Below the pieces are notes generated by a model. That model was not told where the DNA came from. It did not search any database and was given only the letters and a program-made list of their open reading frames with translations. A stretch of 64,000 bases of DNA from Sphingomonas sp. BAUL-RG-20F-R05-02 (GTDB lineage Bacteria > Pseudomonadota > Alphaproteobacteria > Sphingomonadales > Sphingomonadaceae): contig NZ_JAKNQH010000001.1 of the NCBI RefSeq assembly GCF_022662305.1, forward strand, positions 248,001-312,000. The letters run 5' to 3'. Positions 42,288 to 51,392 of this stretch are shown here, piece by piece. The stretch's first letter is position 1. The number at the start of each line of letters is the position of its first letter. The translations under genes were made by a program, and so were the position numbers.

Positions 42288-43651
42288 GACTGGTGCCGCG
42301 CTCGCTCGCCGGGCGTCTGCTTGGCATCGCCACGTTGACGACACTAGCGGCGCTGGTGTTCGCTGCGTTCAGCATCGGGCATGTGCTGGAGCGTTTCGTG
42401 GTTCAGGGCCTCGATCAACAACTCGATGCCGAGGTGACGATGCTGGCCAGGGCGGTGCGCGGCGATGGTACGCTGGACCATGCCCGTGTGGTCGACCTGC
42501 CGGTGTTCGATACGCCGGGCGCAGGCTGGGGCTGGCGTGTCGAGAGTGCACGCGGACGCTGGACCGGTGGCGATCCGACCGAAGGTGATGTGCCGATCGC
42601 TGGACCTGACCGTGCGCTCCTCCCTGGTAGTGGCGAGCGTTCCGGCGTGCACCCCGGCGAAGGCGTCGCGCGTTCCGGAGAGCGGGTGCATGTGCGCCAG
42701 AGCACGATTGATACCACTGCAGGACCGGCGGTCGTGACGGTGAGCGGACCACGACACCTTGCGCTTGCGCCGCTTCGCGATGCGCTGGTGCCGCTGCTCG
42801 GCTCGTTGGCTCTGCTGGGTGTCGCTCTGGTGGTCGCGACCGTCCTGCAACTTCGTTTCGGGTTGAGGCCGCTGCGTACGCTGCGCGCTTCGCTCGCCGA
42901 CGTGCGCGCCGGGCGGGCGGGGCGGTTGCCCGCCGACCAGCCGGATGAGCTTGCCCCACTGGCGGCGGAACTCAACGCGTTGATCGACCAGAACGAAGCC
43001 GGGCTGGAACACGCGCGGCGCCATGTCGCCAATCTGGCGCATGGCCTGAAGACACCGCTTGCCGCGCTGAGCCTCAAGCTGGCGGAAAGCGGACGGGACC
43101 CGGACGGAAGCCTTGGTGCGATGGTGGCGGATATCGACAGCCGCATCCGCCACCACCTCGGCCGGGCAAGGGCGGCAGCTCCTGGCGGTGCCAGACGCGT
43201 GCGTACTGCGTTGAGACTGACGATCGACGATCTCGTCGCCGTGCTGCGACGGGTCCACGCCGACAAACCTGTCACGCTCTCGATTGACGTTGCGTCCACG
43301 CTGGTGGTGGTGGCCGATGCGCAGGATCTGAGCGAAATGCTCGGCAACCTTCTCGACAATGCGTGGCGACACACCGCTACGGCGATCACGATCAACGCTA
43401 CACGCGTCGGCGCCAGCGTCGAGGTTCGGATCGAGGACGATGGTCCCGGAATTGCAGAGCAGGCGCTTGCCGACGCGCTCTCGCGTGGGCGGCGGCTGGA
43501 CGAACGTGGCGATGGCCACGGCTTTGGCCTGCCGATCGCCGAGGAACTCGCGGAGTTGAACGGGGGGCGGCTGGCGCTTTCCACAGCGCGATCCGGTGGT
43601 CTGTGCGCGACCCTGACACTGCCGGCAGTCCCGACGGAGTTGGCCGGGTAG
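42284..43651 (+). CDS. Sensor histidine kinase (PhoQ/PmrB/QseC-like)
   Basis: A 455-residue membrane kinase. TM1 is near residues 10-30 (LLGIATLTTLAALVFAAFS), a periplasmic sensor of about 130 residues follows, TM2 is near residues 165-185 (LLGSLALLGVALVVATVLQ), then HAMP (LRFGLRPLRTLRASLADV). The phosphoacceptor is His253 in NLAHGLKTPLAALS, the PhoQ/QseC-type H-box. The ATPase domain is intact: N-box LGNLLDNAWRH, G1 EDDGPGI and G2 GDGHGFGLPI. This contrasts with the degenerate kinase at 1759. It partners the response regulator directly upstream; the signal is unknown, perhaps cationic peptides or metal ions as in relatives. Confidence 0.92.
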   Translation: MRLVPRSLAGRLLGIATLTTLAALVFAAFSIGHVLERFVVQGLDQQLDAEVTMLARAVRGDGTLDHARVVDLPVFDTPGAGWGWRVESARGRWTGGDPTEGDVPIAGPDRALLPGSGERSGVHPGEGVARSGERVHVRQSTIDTTAGPAVVTVSGPRHLALAPLRDALVPLLGSLALLGVALVVATVLQLRFGLRPLRTLRASLADVRAGRAGRLPADQPDELAPLAAELNALIDQNEAGLEHARRHVANLAHGLKTPLAALSLKLAESGRDPDGSLGAMVADIDSRIRHHLGRARAAAPGGARRVRTALRLTIDDLVAVLRRVHADKPVTLSIDVASTLVVVADAQDLSEMLGNLLDNAWRHTATAITINATRVGASVEVRIEDDGPGIAEQALADALSRGRRLDERGDGHGFGLPIAEELAELNGGRLALSTARSGGLCATLTLPAVPTELAG

Positions 43652-43723
43652 CGCTGCGGTCCGAAACAGAGGCGGCCTGACCGCAGGCATTGCCATTGGC
43701 GGGATGCTCGGCGATGAGAGGGT

Positions 43724-44050
43724 ATGTCGATGCCCCAAGAACACGACCGCGAGCGCGTTGCGCGGATTGCCGCCGATCCCCGCTACATCGCGCTGGTGCG
43801 GGATCGACAACGGTTTTCCTGGGTGCTTACCGCGATCACGGTGGTCGTCTACAGCAGCTTCATCTCCTTCATCGCGTTCGACAAACCCTTGATGGCAAGC
43901 GCGATCGCCGGTGGCACGATCAGCATAGCGGTGGTGGCGGGTGTGGCGATGCTGATCGGGACCGTCGCGATTTGCGCGATCTACGTCTGGCGCGCCAACG
44001 GCAGCTATGATGCGCGGCTGGCAGAAGTGCTTGCGGATGCGCGGTCGTGA
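43724..44050 (+). CDS. DUF485 family membrane protein (YjcH-like)
   Basis: A 108-residue protein with a soluble N-terminus ([20 protein letters not shown]) and two transmembrane helices ([20 protein letters not shown] and [20 protein letters not shown]). DUF485 proteins accompany the acetate permease ActP, as YjcH does in E. coli. The last codons overlap the actP GTG by 4 bases (GTGA), so the two are translationally coupled. A role in assembly or regulation of ActP is likely. Confidence 0.93.
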   Translation: MSMPQEHDRERVARIAADPRYIALVRDRQRFSWVLTAITVVVYSSFISFIAFDKPLMASAIAGGTISIAVVAGVAMLIGTVAICAIYVWRANGSYDARLAEVLADARS

Positions 44051-45753
44051 GGCGGCTGGCATTGCGCGCGACGGCGATAGCGATAGCGCTGCTCGGCTGG
44101 TCGAGCGTCGCGGGAGCGGCGATGGGCGGTGCGGTGCAACGCCAGCCGACCAACTGGACCGCGATTCTGATGTTCGCGGGCTTCGTCGGCATCACGTTGT
44201 GGATCACCGGTGTCGCGGCGCGGCGGACGCGCACCGTGTCCGACTTCTACACCGGCGGCGGCATCACCGGCTTTCAGAACGGACTGGCGATGGCGGGCGA
44301 TTATTGCTCGGCCGCGTCGTTCCTCGGTATCACGTCGCAGATCTTCAACGATGGCTATGATGGGCTGATCTACGCGATCGGCTTCCTCGTCGGCTGGCCG
44401 ATCGTGCTGTTTCTTGTTGCGGAAAAGCTGCGCAATCTCGGCCGCTTCACCTTCGCCGACGTTGCGTCGTACCGCTTCATGCAGGGGCCGGTCAGGACGT
44501 TCTCGGCCGTGAGCACGCTTTTTGTCGTCGCCTTCTACCTGATCGCGCAGATGGTCGGCGCCGGGCAACTCATCCAGTTGCTGTTCGGGCTGCCCTACCT
44601 CTACGCCATCGTCGTCGTCGGCGGGCTGATGATGGTGTACGTGCTGTTTGGCGGCATGCGCGCGACATCGTGGGTGCAGATCATCAAGGCGGTGATGTTG
44701 CTGTGTGGCGCGACGTTCCTCGTGCTGGGCGTCATGGCGCATGTGGGGTTCTCGTTCGAAACGCTGTTCGCGCAGGCCGTCGCTGTGAAAACGAAGCTGG
44801 CAGCGGAAAGTGGCCTGTCGCCGACGGACGCGGCGGTGAAGGGCCGCGCGATCATGGGCCCGGGCGGGTTCATCAAGGATCCGATTTCCGCACTGTCGTT
44901 CGGCTTCGCGCTGATGCTTGGGACGGCGGGCCTCCCGCATATCCTGATGCGCTTCTTTACGGTTCCCGATGCCCGCGAGGCGCGCAAATCGATCCTGTGG
45001 GCAACGGTGTGGATCGGTTATTTCTACGCGCTGACGTTCATACTCGGCTTCGGCGCGATCGTGATGATCTCCTTCAACCACGCCTATGTCGATGCCGGTG
45101 GCGCGCTGATCGGTGGCGGCAACATGGCGGTGATGCATCTGGCACATGCTATCGGCGGCAATCTGTTTCTCGGCTTCATCTCTGCCGTGGCGTTCGCGAC
45201 GATTCTGGCGGTGGTGGCGGGGCTTACGCTGTCGGCCGCCTCGGCGATCTCGCACGACATCTACGCCAGCGTCATCCGCAAGGGGAAGGCCGATCCGGTA
45301 AAGGAACTGCGGGTGTCGCGGGTCACCACCGTCCTGCTCGGCATCGCGGCGATCATCCTTGGCATCGTCTTTCAGAAGCAGAACGTCGCCTTCATGGTCA
45401 GCCTCGCGTTCGCGCTCGCCGCATCGGGCAACTTCCCGGTGCTGGTCATGTCCCTGTTGTGGTCCGGTTGCACGACCAGGGGCGCAGCGTGGGGTGGCGC
45501 GATCGGACTGGTGACCGCGTTCGGATTAACCGTGCTGTCACCGGTGATCTGGGTGGCGGTGTTCGGGTTTGGCCATGCGATCTTCCCGTACAGTTCCCCC
45601 GCTTTGTTCTCGGTGCCGGCCGGGTTCATCGCGATCTGGCTGATTTCGCTGATCGACCGCTCACCGCGCGCCGCTATCGACAAGGCGGGTTATGCCGAGC
45701 AGCGCTTGCGTTCGGAAACCGGGCTTGGGGTCCACACGGCTGCGGTGCACTGA
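44047..45753 (+). CDS. actP: Cation/acetate symporter ActP
   Basis: A 568-residue sodium:solute symporter (SSS family) with about 13-14 transmembrane helices and an N-terminal hydrophobic signal-like segment. Characteristic stretches include [20 protein letters not shown] near residue 62, [20 protein letters not shown] near residue 82 and [20 protein letters not shown] near residue 295. It imports acetate and possibly pyruvate or glycolate with a cation. It has a GTG start overlapping the DUF485 gene. ActP in sphingomonads is often controlled by two-component systems; the pair 41622/42284 is upstream but separated by about 70 bases from the DUF485 gene. Confidence 0.94.
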   Translation: MRRLALRATAIAIALLGWSSVAGAAMGGAVQRQPTNWTAILMFAGFVGITLWITGVAARRTRTVSDFYTGGGITGFQNGLAMAGDYCSAASFLGITSQIFNDGYDGLIYAIGFLVGWPIVLFLVAEKLRNLGRFTFADVASYRFMQGPVRTFSAVSTLFVVAFYLIAQMVGAGQLIQLLFGLPYLYAIVVVGGLMMVYVLFGGMRATSWVQIIKAVMLLCGATFLVLGVMAHVGFSFETLFAQAVAVKTKLAAESGLSPTDAAVKGRAIMGPGGFIKDPISALSFGFALMLGTAGLPHILMRFFTVPDAREARKSILWATVWIGYFYALTFILGFGAIVMISFNHAYVDAGGALIGGGNMAVMHLAHAIGGNLFLGFISAVAFATILAVVAGLTLSAASAISHDIYASVIRKGKADPVKELRVSRVTTVLLGIAAIILGIVFQKQNVAFMVSLAFALAASGNFPVLVMSLLWSGCTTRGAAWGGAIGLVTAFGLTVLSPVIWVAVFGFGHAIFPYSSPALFSVPAGFIAIWLISLIDRSPRAAIDKAGYAEQRLRSETGLGVHTAAVH

Positions 45754-45800
45754 CGGCAGTTCGCGTGGGCTGAACGGCGTCGAGGTGTAGGGTACGAACC

Positions 45801-46376
45801 ATGTTAGACCTGTTCGATACGCCGCCTATCCCAGGGTTCGCCGCCGAACCGGCGTTGCTGAGTGCCCCGGAGGAGAGAACGCTGATCGGCCGGATCGACG
45901 CGCTTGATCTGACGCCTTTCCAGTTTCAGCAATGGCAAGGGAAGCGACTGACACACAGCTTCGGCTGGCATTACGATTTTCAGACCGGGGCCATCAGCAC
46001 GGCAGATCCGATCCCCGATTGGCTGATGGAGGTGCGTGCAGCTGCGGCCGCCTTTGCCGGTCTCACACCGGCAGACCTCGTGCAGGTGCTGCTGACCCGT
46101 TACGATCCGGGTGCCGGCATTGGCTGGCACCGCGATCGACTGATTTACGAGCATGTCGTTGGCATCTCGCTCGGCGCGCCGGCGGACATGCGCTTTCGCA
46201 AACGAACCGATCGCGGCTGGCGCAGGGTGACCGTGCCGCTCGCACCGCGCGGGTCGTACCGGTTATCGGGGGAGGCACGGCATGCGTGGGAGCACAGCAT
46301 CCTGCCGATGCAGGAGCGACGGTATTCGATTACAATGCGTAGCTTCGCGGATCGGGCTCCACCCCCTTGCGCGTAA
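45801..46376 (+). CDS. AlkB-like 2-oxoglutarate/Fe(II) dioxygenase
   Basis: A 191-residue protein of the AlkB superfamily that demethylates alkylated nucleic acids by oxidation. Iron ligands are His110 and Asp112 in GIGWHRDRLIY, and a distal His in ARHAWEHSILP near residue 165. The 2-oxoglutarate Arg pair is in ERRYSITMR near residue 177. The nucleotide-recognition lid contains GWHYDF near residue 53. Length and the LLTRYDPGAG segment resemble the short ALKBH-type bacterial group rather than E. coli AlkB itself. It stands alone. Confidence 0.88.
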   Translation: MLDLFDTPPIPGFAAEPALLSAPEERTLIGRIDALDLTPFQFQQWQGKRLTHSFGWHYDFQTGAISTADPIPDWLMEVRAAAAAFAGLTPADLVQVLLTRYDPGAGIGWHRDRLIYEHVVGISLGAPADMRFRKRTDRGWRRVTVPLAPRGSYRLSGEARHAWEHSILPMQERRYSITMRSFADRAPPPCA

Positions 46377-46487
46377 CTGCCTTGGCGCGCTCACCGCTCG
46401 CAAAGCGAATCTCGTGTCAGCGCTGGCACTGGTGTGCGTCCCGCGCGTTACGCCTTCCGCACCACCCCGAACATGAGGACATTTCAC

Positions 46488-46688
46488 ATGGCCGATACGA
46501 AGACCGACACCACGCCCTCCAACGGCAAGACCAGTCTCTCCGATGCGTTTCGCGAGCATTTTTCGGGCGACGCACCGCTGACCGAAAAGGCGAAGAGCTT
46601 TGCAAAGGCCCGCCCGGTCACGGCTGCCGCCTTCCTGGGCGTCGCGGCGATCGCTGTGCTGAATTCCCTGCGTGGCGTCCGAAGCTGA
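46488..46688 (+). CDS. Small single-helix membrane protein, hypothetical
   Basis: A 66-residue protein beginning MADTKTDTTPSNGKTSLSDA with GAGGAC upstream. The C-terminal half contains one short hydrophobic helix (PVTAAAFLGVAAIAVLNSL) after a KAKSFAKARP stretch, a pattern seen in small ElaB/YqjD-like membrane-anchored proteins, though no family match is certain. A GC-rich hairpin follows. Function unknown. Confidence 0.7.
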   Translation: MADTKTDTTPSNGKTSLSDAFREHFSGDAPLTEKAKSFAKARPVTAAAFLGVAAIAVLNSLRGVRS

Positions 46689-46696
46689 TTACAACC

Positions 46697-46724
46697 GTGC
46701 CGCCTGCCTGCGGGCGGGCGGCAC
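46697..46724. terminator. GC-rich hairpin between convergent genes
   Basis: GTGCCGCCTGCC pairs with GGCGGGCGGCAC (one G-T wobble) around a TGCG loop, between the small membrane-protein gene and the DUF3429 gene. No T-run follows, so termination strength is uncertain. Confidence 0.5.
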
Positions 46725-46730
46725 GACACC

Positions 46731-47198
46731 TTACAGGTGGACCAGCGTCCGCCCGATCAGCGCCAGCAGCGCGGCCACCGCAATCGCCATCTGCGGTGGT
46801 CGCAAGCGCGCGAAATGCTTGGGCACGTCGTGTTTGGCGGCACCGTCATGATCCAGCACGATCACCAGCGCGAAGCCGATCGACAGCAGCGCTAGCGCCA
46901 CCAGCCAGGATCCAATCGCCCCGCATACCAGCGCCAGCCCAGCCGGTACGAAATAGACGATCATAACCACGATTTCTCGCAGTGTGGACGCCTCGGCATT
47001 GCCAAAGCCGTAGCCGCGTCGAACCCCCGCGACGAACGTCATTATCAGTCCGCCCCAGATGATCGCCAGCCCAGTCGCATGCGTGGGCCACGGCTGCGGC
47101 AGGGTCCACGCGCCAAGTGCTGCGGCGACGAGCGGAACCATCGGACCATAGCCGAAGATGATGCTGTCGAGTGGTATGGCTGATTTGTTCGCGTGCAT
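46731..47198 (-). CDS. DUF3429 family membrane protein
   Basis: A 155-residue protein with about five transmembrane helices: IFGYGPMVPLVAAALGAWTL, GLAIIWGGLIMTFVAGVRRG, IVVMIVYFVPAGLALVCGAI, LVALALLSIGFALVIVLDHD and MAIAVAALLALIGRTLV. The GYGPMVPL opening and the FVAGVRRGYGFG loop are typical of DUF3429. Family function is unknown. Confidence 0.88.
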   Translation of the reverse strand: MHANKSAIPLDSIIFGYGPMVPLVAAALGAWTLPQPWPTHATGLAIIWGGLIMTFVAGVRRGYGFGNAEASTLREIVVMIVYFVPAGLALVCGAIGSWLVALALLSIGFALVIVLDHDGAAKHDVPKHFARLRPPQMAIAVAALLALIGRTLVHL

Positions 47199-47266
47199 CG
47201 CCCATTACCTGTGAAGCAGCCGTTCGCTGCGGTAGCTGATGTCCGTTGCTGTGCAGGACGGCGCGC

Positions 47267-47473
47267 TTAGTCGCGCTTCAGCGCATCCGGCTTGTGAGCG
47301 GCCTGCTTACCGTCCTCGGTTTCGACGATATATTGTGGATCGTCCTTGGTCGCAGCGACCTTGTGGCCCTTAATATGGGTTTCGCTGGTCTGCTGCTTCA
47401 CAACTTTGCCATGCGCGGTGCCGCCGTGGCTCTTCCACGAAACCTTGTCGCCTTTTTTCAGGTGAATTGCCAT
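47267..47473 (-). CDS. DUF2945 / hypervirulence-associated TUDOR-domain protein
   Basis: A 68-residue protein beginning MAIHLKKGDKVSWKSHGGTA and containing HGKVVKQQTSETHIKGHKV and DPQYIVETEDGKQAAHKP, the complete DUF2945 small beta-barrel (TUDOR-like) domain. GGGAGACAG precedes the ATG at 47473. Members occur in many soil bacteria and fungi; the function is unknown, with a nucleic-acid or stress role suspected. It is divergent from the GH130 gene. Confidence 0.9.
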   Translation of the reverse strand: MAIHLKKGDKVSWKSHGGTAHGKVVKQQTSETHIKGHKVAATKDDPQYIVETEDGKQAAHKPDALKRD

Positions 47474-47627
47474 CTGATCTGTCTCCCGGTCAGTCTTGGC
47501 TAAGACCCGGCAACTGCCGCTTCGGTTCCCACCCGCTGCATCCTCCGTGGAAAGATGAACGAACGTCATTTCGGTAGTGTCATTTTTTGGCGTCGCGCGT
47601 TGGGGCGGTTCTGCCAGGGAGATTGCA

Positions 47628-48914
47628 ATGAAGCACGGCACCGACATCATGAACCACTCGGACCTGATCCTGCGCCCTGATCCGGCGCGTACGGTGCTGC
47701 GGCCGTTTGATGTCAGCGATCCCGCCGGCTTCGACACGCAGCAGCACAGCCGCCCGCAGCGCATCGTCGCACGCATACTCAGTCTCGATGCGGACATGGT
47801 GAAAAGCGAACTGGCGCGCGTGATGGATGGCCTCGTGCAGCGCCACCGCGACGTCGATGCCGCTATCCTGCGGCGGTACGAAGACGTGAAGGTGGCGGCG
47901 GGTTGCGTCGATGTCGAGCCTGACCAGGCGCGGTTGATCGGTGCGTATTTCCTTGAGGAATACGCTTTCGAAGCGGCGGCGCTGTTCAATCCCAGCATGA
48001 TCCGGTTGGAAGATCAGTCCGACGCACCCGAAGGGGGCGTGCGCTTTGTCATGGCGTTACGCGGGATCGGGGAGGGGCATCTCTCGTCTGTTACGTTCCG
48101 CGTCGGCAGTTGGGATCCGGAGGGTGGTTTCCGCGTCGATCCACCGAGCGAATTCGCCGTTGCGCCGCGGATCGAAGCCGACGAAGGCGATGGTGCGGTC
48201 CGCATCCTGTGCGAAGGCAGCCAGAACCCGTCGGAGACGATCCTGTTTCCGGTTACCGAGGCGCAGCAGCGTGGCATCGAGGACATGCGGCTGGTCCAGT
48301 TTGTCGAGGACGACGGTACCGTGCGGCATCTGGGCACGTACACCGCATTCAGCGGCATGGATGCCCGCTGTGAGCTGGTCGAGGCGTTCGACTTTCGTCG
48401 CCTGACGATGTGCAAGATGACCGGCGAGGCTGCCTCGCGCAAGGGCATGGCGCTGTTCCCACGTCGGGTTGACGGCCAATTCGCCATGCTCGGGCGGCAG
48501 GATAACGAAAACCTGTGGCTGTTGCGCTCGGATAGCCTGACCCACTGGGAGGGCGGCGAACGCATCCTGATGCCGAAGTACTTCTGGGAGTTCGTGCAGA
48601 TCGGCAACTGCGGATCGCCAATCGAGATCGATGAAGGCTGGCTGGTGCTGACCCATGGCGTGGGATCGGTGCGGAACTATTGTATCGGTGCCGCGCTGCT
48701 CGACCGAGACGATCCGCGCAAGGTACTTGGCCGTATGGCGCTCCCGCTCGTCCACCCCAGCCCCAAGGAGCGCGACGGTTACGTTCCCAACGTCGTCTAT
48801 AGTTGTGGCGGGATCGTTCACAATCGCCGGTTGCTATTACCCTACGGCGTGGCGGATAACTTCGCGGCATTCGCGGATGTCGCACTCGACGATCTGATTG
48901 CGGAGCTGCGCTGA
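47628..48914 (+). CDS. GH130 family mannoside phosphorylase/hydrolase
   Basis: A 428-residue five-bladed beta-propeller enzyme. The GH130 acid motif appears as GIEDMRLVQF with the likely proton donor Asp219. Other landmarks are FNPSMIRLED near residue 123, the ASRKGMALFPRRVDG segment near 275, GNCGSPIEIDEGWLVLTHG near 327 and VVYSCGGIVHNRRLLLPYG near 390. GH130 enzymes act on beta-mannosides, most as phosphorylases, some as beta-1,2-mannosidases. The N-terminal 110 residues form a helical extension seen in the longer subgroup. GGGAG precedes the ATG at 47628. No other mannan gene is adjacent. Confidence 0.88.
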   Translation: MKHGTDIMNHSDLILRPDPARTVLRPFDVSDPAGFDTQQHSRPQRIVARILSLDADMVKSELARVMDGLVQRHRDVDAAILRRYEDVKVAAGCVDVEPDQARLIGAYFLEEYAFEAAALFNPSMIRLEDQSDAPEGGVRFVMALRGIGEGHLSSVTFRVGSWDPEGGFRVDPPSEFAVAPRIEADEGDGAVRILCEGSQNPSETILFPVTEAQQRGIEDMRLVQFVEDDGTVRHLGTYTAFSGMDARCELVEAFDFRRLTMCKMTGEAASRKGMALFPRRVDGQFAMLGRQDNENLWLLRSDSLTHWEGGERILMPKYFWEFVQIGNCGSPIEIDEGWLVLTHGVGSVRNYCIGAALLDRDDPRKVLGRMALPLVHPSPKERDGYVPNVVYSCGGIVHNRRLLLPYGVADNFAAFADVALDDLIAELR

Positions 48915-49011
48915 CCGAGGCTGCGGCGGAACGACCCCGTTGCTCGACGGTTTGAAAACGCGACAGAAGCGGTGCGGCCCTTGGCGGCACGACAAGTAAC
49001 GGGGCATTGTT

Positions 49012-50892
49012 TTGGACGAACAGGGACGCAACGCCGCGACGCCGTGGCAGATGCCGCGTGCGGCGTGGATCGCGGTGTTGAAGCGTGCGTATGCGGAAAC
49101 GACGGACGATAACATCGGTCTGATCGCCGCCGGGGTGGCGTTCTACGGGTTCCTTGCGTTGGTGCCGCTGCTCGGCGCTGTGGTGCTCGTGTATGGCATC
49201 GCAGCGAGCCCGAAGACCGTCATTCATGACATGACCCAGCTAGCTGCGATCATGCCGAAGGATGTCGCGCATCTGATCGGCGAGCAGTTGATGAACGTCG
49301 TCAAGACTTCAGACGACAAGAAGGGGTTCGGTCTTCTGCTTGCGCTTGCGCTGGCTTTGTTCGGCGCGCGCAACGGCGCGGGCGCCGTCGTGACCGCGCT
49401 CAATATCGCATACGAAGAGCATGAGACGCGCAGCTTCCTGCGGGTGAACGCGCTGTCGCTGCTGATCACGGCGGCCGGCGTCGTGGTCGCGATGATCGCT
49501 CTGGTCGCGGTGGCGGCGCTCGGTCATCTTGAGAGCCTGTTGCCAGATGCGCCAGAAGCGGTCGTCGCCGCCGGGAAGGTCGTGACCTATCTGTTGTTTA
49601 CCGCCGCAGGCGCGGCCGCGGCGGCTACGCTGTACCGTTATGGTCCGGCGCGGACCCACGCGCGATGGGCATGGCTGACGCCCGGTTCGCTGTTCGCGGC
49701 GCTGATGTGGCTGCTGTTGACGTTTGGCTTCGGCGTCTACGTGGCCAATTTCGGTAATTACAACGCGACCTATGGTTCGCTTGGCGCGGTAGTGGTGACG
49801 CTGACGTGGTTGTACCTGTCGAGCTATATCCTGCTGTTCGGTGCCGAATTGAACGCCGAACTAGAGCACCAGACTGCAAAAGACACGACCAATGCCGATG
49901 CACCATTGGGGGAGCGTGGCGCCTGGGTGGCCGATCATGTCGCCCTGGATGCGAAGTCTGGACACGACGCTAAATCGCCTGCCGCGCCCGCCGCCAGTGC
50001 CCGGCGACCCGATCCAGCGCCCTCCGCCCTTTCAGATTTCGTCACCAGCAGGATTACGACACGCGTTGGCGCCGTGGCGGGACTGCCGCGCATCGGCTGG
50101 GCACCCTCGGCGGCGGCGACGCTCGGCCTGTCGCTGATGCGCCGCGGTCGCGGTGTGCAAGGTGCCGCGCTGCTCGGCGGGACAGCGGCTGCGATGTGGC
50201 TGGCGAGGGACCGCGCCGCAGACCGGAAGGTCAAGGCCATCTTCTTTGACGTGGATGGCACCTTGGTCGATAGTAACGATTACCATGTCGATGCCTGGGA
50301 TCAGGCGTTTCGCGAGCAAGGTCTTGCGGTGGAGCGGGACGCGATCAGGGGGCAGATCGGCAAAGGCGGCGATCTGCTCGTACCGACGCTTCTTCCGGGT
50401 ATATCCGACGACATGCTTGGAACGTTGAGCGACCGCCACGGTGCAATCTTCAAGACGCTTTATCTCGACGCGGTGCGCCCGTTCGAGGGCGCTACAGCGC
50501 TGCTCCAGCATGTTCACGCTTGCGGCCAACGGGTGATTCTCGCCTCGTCGGCGGACGCCAAGGAGGTGAAGCACTACGTCGGCTTGCTGCGCGTCGGTAA
50601 CGCTGTCGACGACACGACCAGTATCGATGATGTCGAAACCTCCAAACCCGCCGGCGATATCTTCGAGTCCGCACTTGCGAAGGTGAAGCCGCTTGCATCG
50701 CACGAGGTCATCGTGGTTGGTGACACGCCCTACGACGTTGAGGCAGCGGCCCGCTGCGGCATACGCGCAGTGGGATTGCGTTCCGGCGGATTCGACGATG
50801 CAGTGTTGCGTAAGGCTGGCGCCGTCGCGCTGTATGACGATGCGGCGGATTTGCTGGCGCATTATGAAGAGTCGCCGCTTAGCGGGCGGTGA
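49012..50892 (+). CDS. Fusion protein: YihY/BrkB-type membrane domain plus HAD phosphatase
   Basis: A 626-residue protein with a TTG start. Residues 20-290 are a YihY (UPF0761, once called RNase BN) membrane domain with about six helices: DNIGLIAAGVAFYGFLALV, LFGARNGAGAVVTALNIAYE and GSLGAVVVTLTWLYLSSYIL. A charged linker (about 290-405) includes a second hydrophobic stretch (GAALLGGTAAAMWLA). Residues 408-622 are a complete HAD hydrolase: motif I FFDVDGTLVDS (Asp413, Asp415), motif II LASSAD, Lys in TSKPAGDIF, motif IV VVGDTPYDVEAA, in the beta-phosphoglucomutase/phosphoglycolate-phosphatase class. The two parts are normally separate proteins. The frame is continuous with no stop between them. 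Confidence 0.88.
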   Translation: MDEQGRNAATPWQMPRAAWIAVLKRAYAETTDDNIGLIAAGVAFYGFLALVPLLGAVVLVYGIAASPKTVIHDMTQLAAIMPKDVAHLIGEQLMNVVKTSDDKKGFGLLLALALALFGARNGAGAVVTALNIAYEEHETRSFLRVNALSLLITAAGVVVAMIALVAVAALGHLESLLPDAPEAVVAAGKVVTYLLFTAAGAAAAATLYRYGPARTHARWAWLTPGSLFAALMWLLLTFGFGVYVANFGNYNATYGSLGAVVVTLTWLYLSSYILLFGAELNAELEHQTAKDTTNADAPLGERGAWVADHVALDAKSGHDAKSPAAPAASARRPDPAPSALSDFVTSRITTRVGAVAGLPRIGWAPSAAATLGLSLMRRGRGVQGAALLGGTAAAMWLARDRAADRKVKAIFFDVDGTLVDSNDYHVDAWDQAFREQGLAVERDAIRGQIGKGGDLLVPTLLPGISDDMLGTLSDRHGAIFKTLYLDAVRPFEGATALLQHVHACGQRVILASSADAKEVKHYVGLLRVGNAVDDTTSIDDVETSKPAGDIFESALAKVKPLASHEVIVVGDTPYDVEAAARCGIRAVGLRSGGFDDAVLRKAGAVALYDDAADLLAHYEESPLSGR

Positions 50893-50962
50893 CGGAAGAG
50901 TGTCCGGGTCACTACGCTGGGCGGCGTTTAAGATACGCAAGAAACGCGGCAGATCAGCTATT

Positions 50963-50974
50963 GGGGGGGGGGGG
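50963..50974 (+). repeat. Poly-G tract (12 G)
   Basis: Twelve consecutive G about 70 bases after the fusion-gene stop; equal in length to the tract at 21692-21703. An 8-G run lies at 51123-51130. Confidence 0.85.
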
Positions 50975-51349
50975 AGCGCGGCGTGAACCTCGGATGACAT
51001 GCTCGGTTGCAACAACGCTGCGACACGCTGTGTCACCGTGCGATATTGCGTCTGGGCAGAGTAGTGACGCCGTTCGCTCACGGTAGTGTGCAGCAGCAGG
51101 CTTGGCGTCTGGCGGGCTCACAGGGGGGGGATACAAATCTGGGCAAGAGAAGGCCCGGTGTCAGCCGCTGAAGATCAGAAAAACTTTCTTCGGCACATCG
51201 CGTGCGCTGGGCAAACGTTGCTAGTGATTGGTCTAGCGGGCCGAAAGCGGGAACACCTTTGTAGCGATGCTTGCTTAAGCGTTCGCGCCATATGAAGGCC
51301 CCAGGCGAAGGTTCGCCAACCGGCTTGCAGACTGGCCGAGTCATCAAGC

Positions 51350-51381
51350 GGGTCGGACCGATGTTCCCATCGCTCCGACCC
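51350..51381 (-). terminator. Hairpin downstream of csbD
   Basis: GGGTCGGA-c-CGATG / CATCG-c-TCCGACCC form a long inverted repeat around a TTCC loop, just past the CsbD stop on the minus strand. There is no clear T-run on either side, so it may be a terminator or transcript-stabilising hairpin. Confidence 0.5.
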
Positions 51382-51392
51382 GGCAGGCGTAT

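Larger units (their letters stand above)
50893..51392. other. Gene-free region
   Basis: About 500 bases with no convincing protein gene in any frame. It contains a 12-G tract, an 8-G tract (51123-51130) and a hairpin at its right end. I see no tRNA or recognisable small-RNA fold. Base composition is locally more balanced than in neighbouring genes. Confidence 0.55.

Noticed and set aside
42344-44062. 572-codon minus-strand frame opposite the histidine kinase
   Set aside because: Antisense to a kinase with all boxes intact.
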